This document shows, piece after piece, positions 39,112-48,606 of a DNA stretch of 64,000 bases. A program made the position numbers and the translations under genes. The stretch is from contig NZ_FRCC01000009.1 in NCBI RefSeq assembly GCF_900142775.1, forward strand, positions 114,110 through 178,109, read 5' to 3'. Source of the DNA: Flavobacterium flevense (GTDB taxonomy: Bacteria; Bacteroidota; Bacteroidia; Flavobacteriales; Flavobacteriaceae). The first letter of the stretch is position 1. Every line of letters begins with the position of its first letter. The notes below the pieces were generated by a model. It did no database searches and was not told the DNA's origin. It worked only from the letters and a program-made list of their open reading frames with translations.

Positions 39112-40692
39112 ATGAATTCAATACCGGAAGAGTTTAAGATAAAAACATTATTACACCAGGATACTTATTTAGTTGATGGCGAGTTGAAAAAATGGACAGG
39201 AAAAACCACTGAGGTTTATTCTACAATTTCTTCTACTGAAGAATATGCTCCTACTTTATTAGGGACTATTCCGTTTATGGGAGAAGCAGAAGCGGCAGAA
39301 GTTGTTAATTCAGCTAGTTTAGCATACAATAACGGGCAAGGTTTATGGCCTACCATGAAAGTGGTGGACAGAATCAAATGTATGGAGAATTTTGTTTCTC
39401 AAATGAAAACTACCCGTACTGAAGTTGTGAAATTATTGATGTGGGAAATTGGGAAAACCTTAGGGGATTCTGAAAAAGAATTTGACAGAACCGTTGATTA
39501 TATTTATGACACCATAGAACATTATAAGCAATTAGACAGAAGTAATGCCCGTTTTACTAAAAGTCAGGGGATTAATGCTATGGTTAGAAGAGGACCTATT
39601 GGAGTTGTTTTATGTTTAGGACCTTACAATTATCCTTTGAATGAGACATTTTCATTATTGATTCCAGCTTTGATTATGGGAAATCCGGTGATTTTTAAAC
39701 CGGCTAAAAATGGAGTATTATTAATTTCTCCATTATTAGAAGCTTTTAGAAGTAGTTTTCCAAAAGGTGCTATCAATATCGTTTACGGTAGAGGTAGAGA
39801 AATTGCTTCTCCTATAATGAAATCCGGAAAAGTAGATATTCTGGCTTTAATTGGAAACAGTAAATCGGCAATCGCATTACAGGATCAGCATCCTAACAAA
39901 AACAGACTGCGTTTAGTTTTAGGATTAGAAGCTAAAAACCCTGCTATTATTTTACCGGATGCCGATTTAGATTTGGCTATTTCTGAATGTATTACAGGAA
40001 CTTTGTCATTTAACGGACAACGTTGTACGGCATTGAAAGTGTTGTATGTTCACGAATCGATTGCTGAAGAATTCAATAAAAGATTTTCTCAAAAAGTAGA
40101 TGAACTTATTTTTGGAAATCCTTGGGAAAAATCAGTTTCATTGACTCCGCTTCCGGAAACTGAAAAACCGGCTTATATTCAAGGATTGATTGATGATGCT
40201 ACTGCTAAAGGAGCTAAAATAATAAACCAAAAAGGAGGACAACACTCTGAAAATTATATTTTTCCGGCGGTTTTATTCCCTGTGAATAAAGAAATGCGTG
40301 TGTATCATGAAGAGCAATTTGGACCAGTAGTTCCAGTTATGACTTTCAAAGATATTCAGGAACCATTGAACGATATGGCGGAATCTAATTATGGTCAGCA
40401 AGTAAGTTTATTTGGTAAAAATATCAAAACTATTGCACCACTTATCGATGCATTAGTCAACTTAGTATGCAGAGTAAACCTGAACAGTTCTTGCCAGCGT
40501 GGACCGGATGTGTATCCGTTTACAGGTCGTAAAGATTCTGCAGTAGGAACTTTAAGTGTTTTTGATGCCTTACGTTCATTTTCTATCAGAACTTTTGTAG
40601 CTTCTAAGGATAATGATTACAATAACGAAATATTACAGGAATTATTGAATAGTAAAGAATCTAACTTTATTAATACCGATTACATCTTGTAG
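39112..40692 (+). CDS. gapN: NADP-dependent glyceraldehyde-3-phosphate dehydrogenase (GapN-type)
   Basis: A 526-aa aldehyde dehydrogenase-superfamily enzyme of the non-phosphorylating type. The cofactor-binding region is [20 protein letters not shown], the catalytic glutamate is in [13 protein letters not shown], and the catalytic cysteine is in [14 protein letters not shown]; the late [20 protein letters not shown] is the substrate-phosphate-binding segment found in GapN. It converts glyceraldehyde 3-phosphate to 3-phosphoglycerate and supplies NADPH. It is 44 bases after the rhodanese gene and ends before a terminator. The general ALDH alternative is less likely given the GapN-specific motif. 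Confidence 0.88.
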   Translation: MNSIPEEFKIKTLLHQDTYLVDGELKKWTGKTTEVYSTISSTEEYAPTLLGTIPFMGEAEAAEVVNSASLAYNNGQGLWPTMKVVDRIKCMENFVSQMKTTRTEVVKLLMWEIGKTLGDSEKEFDRTVDYIYDTIEHYKQLDRSNARFTKSQGINAMVRRGPIGVVLCLGPYNYPLNETFSLLIPALIMGNPVIFKPAKNGVLLISPLLEAFRSSFPKGAINIVYGRGREIASPIMKSGKVDILALIGNSKSAIALQDQHPNKNRLRLVLGLEAKNPAIILPDADLDLAISECITGTLSFNGQRCTALKVLYVHESIAEEFNKRFSQKVDELIFGNPWEKSVSLTPLPETEKPAYIQGLIDDATAKGAKIINQKGGQHSENYIFPAVLFPVNKEMRVYHEEQFGPVVPVMTFKDIQEPLNDMAESNYGQQVSLFGKNIKTIAPLIDALVNLVCRVNLNSSCQRGPDVYPFTGRKDSAVGTLSVFDALRSFSIRTFVASKDNDYNNEILQELLNSKESNFINTDYIL

Positions 40693-40721
40693 TACTATAC
40701 TAAAAACAAACTAAAAACGGG

Positions 40722-40750
40722 AAAACCGTCTCAATTGAGGCGGTTTTTTT
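40722..40750 (+). terminator. Terminator after the GapN-type gene
   Basis: AAAACCGTCTC-AATT-GAGGCGGTTTT (one wobble) plus T-run. Confidence 0.9.
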
Positions 40751-40779
40751 ATTTTTATTTTCGAAAAAAAGAAAAACTA

Positions 40780-41469
40780 TTACAAGTTTAATACAAAGTG
40801 ATTGAGCAGTTTAGCGTCATATTTATCTTTGTCAAACATATAAAGATAAGAGCCTTTTCGGGAAGACAACATGTCTTTTTCATTGAGTTTTACCAGAATA
40901 TCCAAAGAATTTATTTTGCTGATAAAATTCCTTTTATCTAATTCTTTATCCAGTATGGCTTCATATAATTCTAATAGTTGACGCATAGTAAATTTTTCAG
41001 GCAGCAGTTCAAATCCTACTGGTTTTGTGGAGGTTCGGTATCGCAATCTCCTTACTGCGTGAGCCACCATCTCATCATGATCAAAAATTAATTTTGGCAT
41101 TTTGGAAATATTAAACCATTCCGCATGATAGCTTCTAATGAGTTCTGTATTATGGTTTTCTATGTTAATTAGTGCATAATAGGCTACCGAAATGGTTCTT
41201 TCTTCGGGATCTCTGTCTACTTCACTATAAGCATAAAATTGCTCCATGTAGATGTTTTGCAATCCGGTATAATGATTTAAAACCCTTATAGCAGCATCAT
41301 TTAAAGACTCACTTTTCTTTAAAAATCCTCCCATTAAAGACCATTTTCCTTTTTCGGGAGCAAAATCTCTCTTGATTAATAGTATTTTTAAACCTTCATT
41401 ATCAAAGCCAAAAATGATACAATCGACAGATAGTAAGACTTTGTCTTCGGCGCTATAATTATTTAACAT
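40780..41469 (-). CDS. araR: Nudix-type transcriptional regulator, probable AraR
   Basis: A 229-aa protein with an N-terminal Nudix domain (residues about 10-145) and a C-terminal winged helix of the NrtR family (about 150-229). The Nudix box is damaged: GGFLKKSESLNDAAIRVLNH lacks the glutamates of REUxEExGU, so it should bind rather than hydrolyse a ligand. In Bacteroides thetaiotaomicron an NrtR-family protein of this design (AraR) controls arabinose genes. Here it stands at the edge of the arabinan/arabinose locus. Its targets may be the GTGT-N7-ACAC dyads before araB, the first GH51 gene and the sigma factor gene. Confidence 0.8.
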   Translation of the reverse strand: MLNNYSAEDKVLLSVDCIIFGFDNEGLKILLIKRDFAPEKGKWSLMGGFLKKSESLNDAAIRVLNHYTGLQNIYMEQFYAYSEVDRDPEERTISVAYYALINIENHNTELIRSYHAEWFNISKMPKLIFDHDEMVAHAVRRLRYRTSTKPVGFELLPEKFTMRQLLELYEAILDKELDKRNFISKINSLDILVKLNEKDMLSSRKGSYLYMFDKDKYDAKLLNHFVLNL

Positions 41470-41617
41470 CTTCGTTATTTATTTTTGGAGTAAATATAAT
41501 CACTTCCGAAAAAGTATCATAATTAATCTTGGGTGAATACTTAATGAACTTTTTTAACCAAATCTGCTATCTGAAAATTTATGATTTAAGATAAATCCAA
41601 ATCAATTTTGACCGCAA

Positions 41618-42193
41618 TTATCGAAACAGCAGAAACAAATAAATATTAGTATTTTCTCCAAGAGAATCACGTAATATAGAATACGCTTTGGTTATATGTG
41701 CTTCAACGGATTTAATGGAGAGATTCTTATATTCTGCAATTTCTATATTAGTGAGCCCTTCTTCCTTACTTAGTAAAAATATCTCTTTACATTTAGGCGG
41801 AAGATTTTGAATTTCACGTTTTACCAGTTTGATAATCCGCTCCAGTGAATGTTCATCTTCATTTTCTACAATATCATTCAGGGCATCAATATATTTTTTT
41901 TCCAATGGATAAACCGTTTTCTGACTACGATACTGATCGATAAATTCATTATAAACTGATTTGTACAAAAGACTGGTAATTGAAAAATCTTCTTTTAAAT
42001 TTTTTCGCTTGTTCCAGATACGCATAAAAACATTTTGAACAATATCTTCAGATAAACTATGATCATGAGTAAAACTATAAGCATAAACACATAATTTATG
42101 ATGGTAAGTGTTGACCAAAAAAGTATATGCTTTAGGATCTCCGGATTTTAAAGCATGAATAAGTTGAGTATTGTCAGAATAAAGCTCTAGCAT
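41618..42193 (-). CDS. ECF-type RNA polymerase sigma factor
   Basis: A 191-aa sigma factor with region 2 (about 25-90, including DIVQNVFMRIWNKRK) and region 4 (about 125-180, LPPKCKEIFLLSKEEGLTNI then EIAEYKNLSIKSVEAHI). It is divergently placed from the FecR-type gene, and a SusC protein with an STN domain follows that, giving the standard cell-surface signalling arrangement for a polysaccharide locus. It should transcribe the SusCD operon on substrate uptake. A GTGT-N7-ACAC dyad lies between the two divergent genes. Confidence 0.95.
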   Translation of the reverse strand: MLELYSDNTQLIHALKSGDPKAYTFLVNTYHHKLCVYAYSFTHDHSLSEDIVQNVFMRIWNKRKNLKEDFSITSLLYKSVYNEFIDQYRSQKTVYPLEKKYIDALNDIVENEDEHSLERIIKLVKREIQNLPPKCKEIFLLSKEEGLTNIEIAEYKNLSIKSVEAHITKAYSILRDSLGENTNIYLFLLFR

Positions 42194-42260
42194 TGTGTGA
42201 AATGGAAATAATTTGCTTAATTTTTACGCAATGTATAAAAAAAAACATAAAAAAGTTAGG

Positions 42261-42279
42261 GTAGTGTAAATTCAACACG
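42261..42279. promoter_or_regulatory. Candidate AraR-type dyad before the sigma/FecR pair
   Basis: TAGTGT-AAATTCA-ACACGT: GTGT and ACAC arms with a 7-base spacer, the same spacing as at 58014-58032 and 50518-50536. It lies in the divergent promoter space between the sigma and FecR genes. Confidence 0.45.
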
Positions 42280-42302
42280 TATTAATAAAAAGCAGTATCG
42301 AA

Positions 42303-43466
42303 ATGATAAGTAATAAAATTGAAAATATAATAGTTAAGTTTTTAACAAATCAGGCTTCGGCATCTGAGTTGACTGCATTAGAACTATGGATTCAGGATTC
42401 AGAAAACAAAGCATTATTTGATGAGTTTGTTAAAATTAATTATGCAATCGAATATAATATGAAAGAATTTGATTCTCATAAAATAATAAGTAAGCTCTCA
42501 GAGGCTTTTGCCAGAGAAAAGAAAGAGAGGAAGCTTAAAAAGTTACGTAAAGTTATTTATTATTCAGCTGCAGCAGTTGTTTTAGGAATTCTAACCATGG
42601 GTTATTTTTACAGAACAAGTTTTTTCCAGCAGCCTGCAGTAGTTCCTGTAATAGTAAACAACACTATTAATAAAGGAACTGACAAAGCGATATTGACACT
42701 TGAAGACGGATCAGTTGTAACATTAGAAAAAGACAAAGTTTATAAGAAAGACAATGTAGTTAGTAATGGAAAAGAATTAGTTTATAATAAGAATCAGGGA
42801 AAATCAGAATTAGTATATAATTATTTAACAATACCAAGAGGAGGGCAGTTTCAGATAAAATTAGCTGACGGAACTAAAGTATGGTTGAATTCTGAGTCTA
42901 AACTAAAATTCCCGGTCGCTTTTGCAGAAGGAAGTGTGCGTGAAGTAGAATTAATTTACGGAGAAGCCTTTTTTGATGTGTCTCCAAGTTCAGAACATAA
43001 AGGAGCAAAGTTTAAAGTTTTAAACAAAAATCAGGAAGTAGAGGTTTTAGGAACGGAGTTTAATATAAAAGCTTATAAAGATGAAGATAAAATTTACACC
43101 ACATTAGTAGAAGGAAAAGTAGCCGTAAGTGGTTTTAATTCGAAAAAATACATGGTTCCTAATCAACAAACCATTATTAATCTTAAAAACGGAGCTATGA
43201 CCATTAATCCCATTGATGCTTACAATGAAGTGTTATGGACAAAAGGAATTTTTAGTTTTAAGAGTAAAAATTTAAAAGAAATTATGACGGTTATGTCCCG
43301 CTGGTATGACGTTCAGGTGGTGTTTCAAAACGCTGAACTTGAAAAAGTTAAATTCAATGGGGTACTTAGTAAAAATGATAATATAAAAGAAATCCTAACT
43401 ATAATTAAGAAAACTAACTTTATAAATGACTATGAGATAAAAGACCAGAAAATTATAATAAAATAA
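42303..43466 (+). CDS. FecR-family anti-sigma factor
   Basis: A 387-aa protein with a small cytosolic N-terminal sigma-binding part, one membrane helix at about residues 80-97 (VIYYSAAAVVLGILTMGYF), and a periplasmic FecR domain (about 180-280: LTIPRGGQFQIKLADGTKVW and VWLNSESKLKFPVAF) followed by a DUF4974-type secretin-like end (about 310-387). It holds the ECF sigma factor until the SusC-like transporter signals. It is 91 bases upstream of the susC-like gene and divergent from the sigma gene. Confidence 0.94.
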   Translation: MISNKIENIIVKFLTNQASASELTALELWIQDSENKALFDEFVKINYAIEYNMKEFDSHKIISKLSEAFAREKKERKLKKLRKVIYYSAAAVVLGILTMGYFYRTSFFQQPAVVPVIVNNTINKGTDKAILTLEDGSVVTLEKDKVYKKDNVVSNGKELVYNKNQGKSELVYNYLTIPRGGQFQIKLADGTKVWLNSESKLKFPVAFAEGSVREVELIYGEAFFDVSPSSEHKGAKFKVLNKNQEVEVLGTEFNIKAYKDEDKIYTTLVEGKVAVSGFNSKKYMVPNQQTIINLKNGAMTINPIDAYNEVLWTKGIFSFKSKNLKEIMTVMSRWYDVQVVFQNAELEKVKFNGVLSKNDNIKEILTIIKKTNFINDYEIKDQKIIIK

Positions 43467-43557
43467 AAAAAAAGGGAACAAAGTAATACCTGGACAGTAC
43501 GATACTTTATCCCCTAATGAGATTATTAATTAACATGTAACCAATAAACACAAATAT

Positions 43558-46500
43558 ATGAAAATTGAATTTACTAACCATTTTTTCTTTTTAAGGAGAA
43601 AATTTTTACTAACCAGTATGAAAGCTTTTATATTGTTTTTTTGTACGACCGCTTTTAGTTTTTCTTCAAGTAAAGTTTTTACGCAGAATGTAAACATTGT
43701 TGTTGATAAAAATAAGCTTGTAACCATTGATGAGGTTTTTGACCTTTTAAGGGAGCAAACTGATTTTACATTTATTTATCAGGAAGATATGTTTAAGAAT
43801 GTTCCAAAAATAAAACTTAAAAAAGGAACCATAAATGCTAATAAGTTGCTAAATGAAAACCTTGCCGATGAAGGTTTTAATTTTGAACTTATTGGAAAAA
43901 ATAAAATTGTAATAACTAAAGTTAAGCCAGAAGCTAAGGCACAACAGCAAATAAAGGTTTCGGGGATTATAAAGGATTCTAATGGAGCGCCTATTCCGGG
44001 AGTAAATGTTGTTGTTAAAGGTACTTCAAATGGTGTTCAGACTGATTTTGAAGGGAAATTTTCCATAGATGTAGCCGGATCCAATACAGCTCTTATCGTT
44101 TCATACATTGGTTTTATCAGTCAGGAAGTTAAAGTAGGCAATCAAACTAATATTGCCGTTACACTTTTAGAGGATTACGCTAAGTTAGACGAAGTAGTTG
44201 TAATAGGTTACGGAACACAAAAAAAATCAGACTTAACCGGATCTGTTTCTGTTGTAAATGTCGAAAGTGCTAAAAAAGCAGTGACGTATGATGTTGCTAA
44301 AATGCTGCAAGGTCAGGCACCTGGTGTTAGTGTACAATCATCAGGAGAACCGGGAGGATTTGTAAATATTAAAATTAGAGGGGTAAATTCCTTTAGTAAT
44401 AACAACCCATTATTTGTTATTGATGGAGTGATTGTAGATTCGCCATTTGATTTTGCACCAGGAGATATTGAATCGATGCAGGTATTGAAAGATGCATCAT
44501 CAGCAGCTATTTATGGAGTGCGTGGAGCCAATGGAGTGGTAATTATTACTACTAAAAAAGGAAAAGTAGGTGCAATGGAAATTAAGTACAAATCACTTTA
44601 CGGAGTACAGAATGTAGCAAAAAACTGGTCAGTAACTGATAGAGTAGGTTATCAAACCATTACCACTGCAGCTGAGCAAAATGATAATTTGCCTGTGGCT
44701 CCGGGAAATGATCCTACAAGTCCTTTTTACATCAATAATGTAAATACCAATTGGCAAAAAGAAGCTTATGGAACGGGTACGGTTCAAAATCATTCCCTTA
44801 CATTTAATGGTGGAGCAGAATCTCTTGGGTACAATTTGAATGTTGATTATTTCAAAAACACTTCTTATTTAGAGACACCACAGGATTACGAAAGATATTC
44901 TATGAATTTGAATTTGCATGGAAAAAAAGGAAAATTCAAATACGGTTCAAAAATTGCCTATACCGAATCAGACAAAGAATCTTTTAATAGCTGGGTGGGA
45001 GAATCGGCTATTCAGGCATTAGTGACTGCTATTCCTACAATGCCGGTTTATGATGATAATTGGCTAGGTGGATATGGAGGAACATACAGCGATACTCAAA
45101 AAGCAATTTCGCTGAATGTTATTGGGTATAATAATTTAATTTCTAATACAGGAAAAAGAAACCATTTTATTGGTGATATCTGGGGAGAATTGGAAATAGT
45201 TAAAGGATTAAAATACAAATTAGATGTAAGCTATGATAAAGTACACTGGTTTGACAAACGATATACTCCTGAATTTGAATTGGGATGGTATTATAGAGTT
45301 CCAAGTGACAGAGCAACTCTTAACATTGCTACCGGAAATCAAATCAAAACTTTTGTAAATAGCATTCTTACTTATAATGTAAGTTTAGGAAAACACAATA
45401 TTGATGCTTTAGTGGGTTCTATCGACGAAAGAAATAATCATTACAACCATTTTTCATCAGGTGTAGGATATGATGCTACCGATATTAAAAAATTACAATT
45501 TGCAGAGAATACGAATACTAATGAATACGAATATACCATTACCGGAAAATCGTATATCAGCAGATTGAATTATGGTTACGACGATCGTTATTTACTTACG
45601 GCAAACTTTAGACAGGACAAAACTTCTTTGTTCAGTAAAAAATTCAATTCGGCTAATTTCTACTCTTTTTCAGGAGCCTGGAAATTGAGTAATGAAAAAT
45701 TCATTCATTTACCGGAATGGATTAGCAATGTGAAGTTAAGAGGAGGATACGGAATTATTGGAAACAACACCATTCCGCAATATTTCTTTGCGACTACGAT
45801 GAACAGTTTTGCCAGCTATACTTTTAATAACGAATTAGCTCCTGGTGCAACAGTAGTAAACGCTTTAGATCCAAATGTACATTGGGAAGAAACTAAAACA
45901 ACCAATGTAGCTCTTGAATTAGGAATGTTTGACAATGATTTGCAGTTTACAGCAGAGTATTTTCTTAAAAAATCAAATGATTTATTGATTAGAGTACCAT
46001 TACCATTTTCTTCCGGAGCTTTTCCATCAGATGTTACAACAAATGCCGGAGCAGTAGAAAACTCAGGACTGGAATTCTCAATGGTTTATAATAACAATAA
46101 AAACGAATTCAAGTACAGCATTGCAGCTAATATTGGTACTTTAAAAAATAAAGTAACTCAAATTGGTTTTTCTGAAAGTGGAAATCCTATACCGGGTCTT
46201 GCTGCCATGACAGAAGTAGGAAGATCTATAGGCGAAATTTATGCATACGAAACAGATGGTATTTTCCAATCTCAGGAAGAAATCAATGCAGCACCTTCAC
46301 AAACAAATGTTCAGGTAGGAGATATCAAATTCAAAGATCAATTAACAGTAGATACTGATGGTGATGGCGTTTTTGACGAAGCTGATGGAGTTATAACTGA
46401 TAGAGACAGAGTATTTCAGGGAGTTACGATACCTAAATACAATTATGGTATCAATCTAAGTGCTTCTTATAAAAACTGGAATGCTACTATGTTTTGGCAA

Positions 46501-46917
46501 GGAAGCGGTGGAAACAAAGTATTTAATGGTTTGTACCGTGACTTAATGGTTGGTAAATATGGCAACCATCATACGGATATGTTAGATTATTGGACTCCAA
46601 CAAATATTGATACTAATATTCCAAGACCATCAATCCAGGATGCTAACGGAAACACCCGTGATTCGAATCGTTTTATAGAAAGTGGCAACTACATTAAATT
46701 ACAAACAGCCGAAATCAGTTATAATATTCCGGTTAATAAAACCAGTTTTATTCAAAACGCAAGAATATATGCTAATGGTCAAAACTTATGGATTATATCT
46801 AAATACAGAGGTTATGATCCTGACTTTATTAGTGATGGATTGTTCTCAAGAGGATATGACGGAGGTTCTTTCCCTAATCCAAGAACCATCTCTTTAGGTA
46901 TTGAAGTGAATTTTTAA
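43558..46917 (+). CDS. SusC/RagA-family TonB-dependent outer-membrane transporter with STN domain
   Basis: A 1119-aa outer-membrane protein. Signal (to about residue 45), STN signalling domain (about 47-115: NIVVDKNKLVTIDEVFDLL), CarboxypepD_reg-like domain (about 128-215: VSGIIKDSNGAPIPGVNVVV), the TonB-box-adjacent VIGYGTQKKSDLTGSVS, plug and a 22-strand barrel ending ISLGIEVNF. The STN domain contacts the FecR protein and so controls its own sigma factor. It imports arabino-oligosaccharides caught by the SusD partner 27 bases downstream. The substrate is inferred from the enzymes alongside. Confidence 0.95.
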   Translation: MKIEFTNHFFFLRRKFLLTSMKAFILFFCTTAFSFSSSKVFTQNVNIVVDKNKLVTIDEVFDLLREQTDFTFIYQEDMFKNVPKIKLKKGTINANKLLNENLADEGFNFELIGKNKIVITKVKPEAKAQQQIKVSGIIKDSNGAPIPGVNVVVKGTSNGVQTDFEGKFSIDVAGSNTALIVSYIGFISQEVKVGNQTNIAVTLLEDYAKLDEVVVIGYGTQKKSDLTGSVSVVNVESAKKAVTYDVAKMLQGQAPGVSVQSSGEPGGFVNIKIRGVNSFSNNNPLFVIDGVIVDSPFDFAPGDIESMQVLKDASSAAIYGVRGANGVVIITTKKGKVGAMEIKYKSLYGVQNVAKNWSVTDRVGYQTITTAAEQNDNLPVAPGNDPTSPFYINNVNTNWQKEAYGTGTVQNHSLTFNGGAESLGYNLNVDYFKNTSYLETPQDYERYSMNLNLHGKKGKFKYGSKIAYTESDKESFNSWVGESAIQALVTAIPTMPVYDDNWLGGYGGTYSDTQKAISLNVIGYNNLISNTGKRNHFIGDIWGELEIVKGLKYKLDVSYDKVHWFDKRYTPEFELGWYYRVPSDRATLNIATGNQIKTFVNSILTYNVSLGKHNIDALVGSIDERNNHYNHFSSGVGYDATDIKKLQFAENTNTNEYEYTITGKSYISRLNYGYDDRYLLTANFRQDKTSLFSKKFNSANFYSFSGAWKLSNEKFIHLPEWISNVKLRGGYGIIGNNTIPQYFFATTMNSFASYTFNNELAPGATVVNALDPNVHWEETKTTNVALELGMFDNDLQFTAEYFLKKSNDLLIRVPLPFSSGAFPSDVTTNAGAVENSGLEFSMVYNNNKNEFKYSIAANIGTLKNKVTQIGFSESGNPIPGLAAMTEVGRSIGEIYAYETDGIFQSQEEINAAPSQTNVQVGDIKFKDQLTVDTDGDGVFDEADGVITDRDRVFQGVTIPKYNYGINLSASYKNWNATMFWQGSGGNKVFNGLYRDLMVGKYGNHHTDMLDYWTPTNIDTNIPRPSIQDANGNTRDSNRFIESGNYIKLQTAEISYNIPVNKTSFIQNARIYANGQNLWIISKYRGYDPDFISDGLFSRGYDGGSFPNPRTISLGIEVNF

Positions 46918-46944
46918 TCAGGAATCAATTTAAAACGAATCAAA

Positions 46945-48507
46945 ATGAAATATAAAATATATAATTATTTAGCTGGTTTCTTTTCACTGGCAATAATAAC
47001 AACAAGTTGTGTTAACGATGAAGATTTAATTCAGGTTGACCCTAATAATAATGCTGTAGACTCTTTTTGGAAAACTGATTCAGATGCTTTACAAGGTGTC
47101 AATGCAGTCTACGGAAGTTTACTTACTGATGGAACTTACATGCGTAGTACTCCTTTGTTATTAGACTTAAAAGGAGATGATACCCGTAGTAATAGCCCTT
47201 GGCCGGCTATGGCTAATGTGGGAAGATTCAATTCTAATGTTAGTGACGCCGCCATTTACGGCTGGGCTTATGAGACTTACTATCAGGGGATTTTCAGAGC
47301 AAATCAGGTTTTGACCAATGTACCCGCTATTGATTTTGCCGATGCAGCACTTAAAAACAGAATTTTAGGACAGGCCTATTTTTTAAGAGGATTGTATTTG
47401 TTTCATGCCGTTAACATGTTTAAGAATGTACCTGTTCCAACAGAGATAGCTGCCATTTATCCGCAAAAAACAGAAGCCGAAGGTTGGGCTCAGGTTATTG
47501 CTGACTTTAAAATGGCAGCCGAATTGTTACCAATATCATATACTGATGTTTCAGGTTTAGATGCTGGAGAAAAAGGACGTGCCACTAAAGGGGCTGCTTT
47601 AGGATATTTAGGAAAAGCCTATTTGTTTACTAAAGATTTTACAAATGCAAGAGACGCTTTTAAGGCTGTTATTGATTTAGGGGTTTACGCATTGGTATCT
47701 AATTACCGTGATAATTTTACGGAAACCAATGAAAACAATTCCGAATCTTTATTTGAAGTGCAATTTAGCAGAGAAGCCGGAGGAGTGGACTTAGGTTGGG
47801 GAGGTGCTCCCGCTTCCGGATGGGGGAAAACTTCAGCCAGAGCTATTACTTATGGACCAAGAGGTTTTGGATTTACCGATGTTCAGCCTACATGGGCTTT
47901 ATATAATGACTATCAGCTGGAAAAAACAATTGCAAATACAACAGATCCTCGTTTAGATGCTACCATGTTTTATAATAAACCAGGCGGTATGCAATTATAC
48001 GGGCAAGATTTTGCCACTAGATATGCTTCAAATACGGGAGATTTAAACGATTTGTTTTGTAGAAAATATCAAAACTCTGATGGTCAAAGAGCAGACGAAT
48101 TTGACTGGAGATCCGGAATCAATGAACGTTTATTGCGTTATGCAGACATTCTGTTAATGTATGCCGAAACTTTGAATGAAACAGGCAATACCCCAGATGC
48201 TTATACCTATATCCAAATGGTGAGAGACCGTGTTAATTTACCAATTTTAAGTGTTGTGAAACCAAACATGACAAAGGAGCAAATGCGTGAGCAAATAGGG
48301 CACGAAAGATTCTTAGAATTCCCGCTTGAAGGACACCGTTTTGATGATATTCGTCGTTGGGGATGGTTACAGGATCCGGCAAAATTAGCCTGGTTGAAAT
48401 CCAGAGATGCTGAATTTAATTCGTATGCACCCGGCAGAGAATTTTTCCCAATACCTCAATTAGAAAGGGATAATAATCCGGGAACGATTCCAAACGATAG
48501 TTATTAA
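46945..48507 (+). CDS. SusD/RagB-family surface glycan-binding lipoprotein
   Basis: A 520-aa lipoprotein with lipobox ITTSC (Cys22) followed by acidic residues VNDEDL, the type of sequence that sends lipoproteins to the cell surface in Bacteroidota. The SusD fold is shown by TPR-like helices (LRGLYLFHAVNMFKNVPVP) and the C-terminal NERLLRYADILLMYAETLNE and EGHRFDDIRRWG. It forms the lid of the SusC barrel. It is co-transcribed with the susC-like gene; a 12-bp hairpin separates it from the arabinanase gene. Confidence 0.95.
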   Translation: MKYKIYNYLAGFFSLAIITTSCVNDEDLIQVDPNNNAVDSFWKTDSDALQGVNAVYGSLLTDGTYMRSTPLLLDLKGDDTRSNSPWPAMANVGRFNSNVSDAAIYGWAYETYYQGIFRANQVLTNVPAIDFADAALKNRILGQAYFLRGLYLFHAVNMFKNVPVPTEIAAIYPQKTEAEGWAQVIADFKMAAELLPISYTDVSGLDAGEKGRATKGAALGYLGKAYLFTKDFTNARDAFKAVIDLGVYALVSNYRDNFTETNENNSESLFEVQFSREAGGVDLGWGGAPASGWGKTSARAITYGPRGFGFTDVQPTWALYNDYQLEKTIANTTDPRLDATMFYNKPGGMQLYGQDFATRYASNTGDLNDLFCRKYQNSDGQRADEFDWRSGINERLLRYADILLMYAETLNETGNTPDAYTYIQMVRDRVNLPILSVVKPNMTKEQMREQIGHERFLEFPLEGHRFDDIRRWGWLQDPAKLAWLKSRDAEFNSYAPGREFFPIPQLERDNNPGTIPNDSY

Positions 48508-48552
48508 TGTTTAATGAATCCGTTTTCTATTAAAAAATAAAATTCTAAATAA

Positions 48553-48586
48553 TCATGTGGTAAATTTTAAAGGGTTTACCACATGA
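48553..48586 (+). promoter_or_regulatory. Intercistronic hairpin between susD-like and arabinanase genes
   Basis: TCATGTGGTAAA pairs perfectly with TTTACCACATGA around a 10-base loop; no T-run follows. It may set differential expression by RNA stability or processing rather than terminate. Confidence 0.6.
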
Positions 48587-48606
48587 GTTTTATATCTGAA
48601 TAAAAG

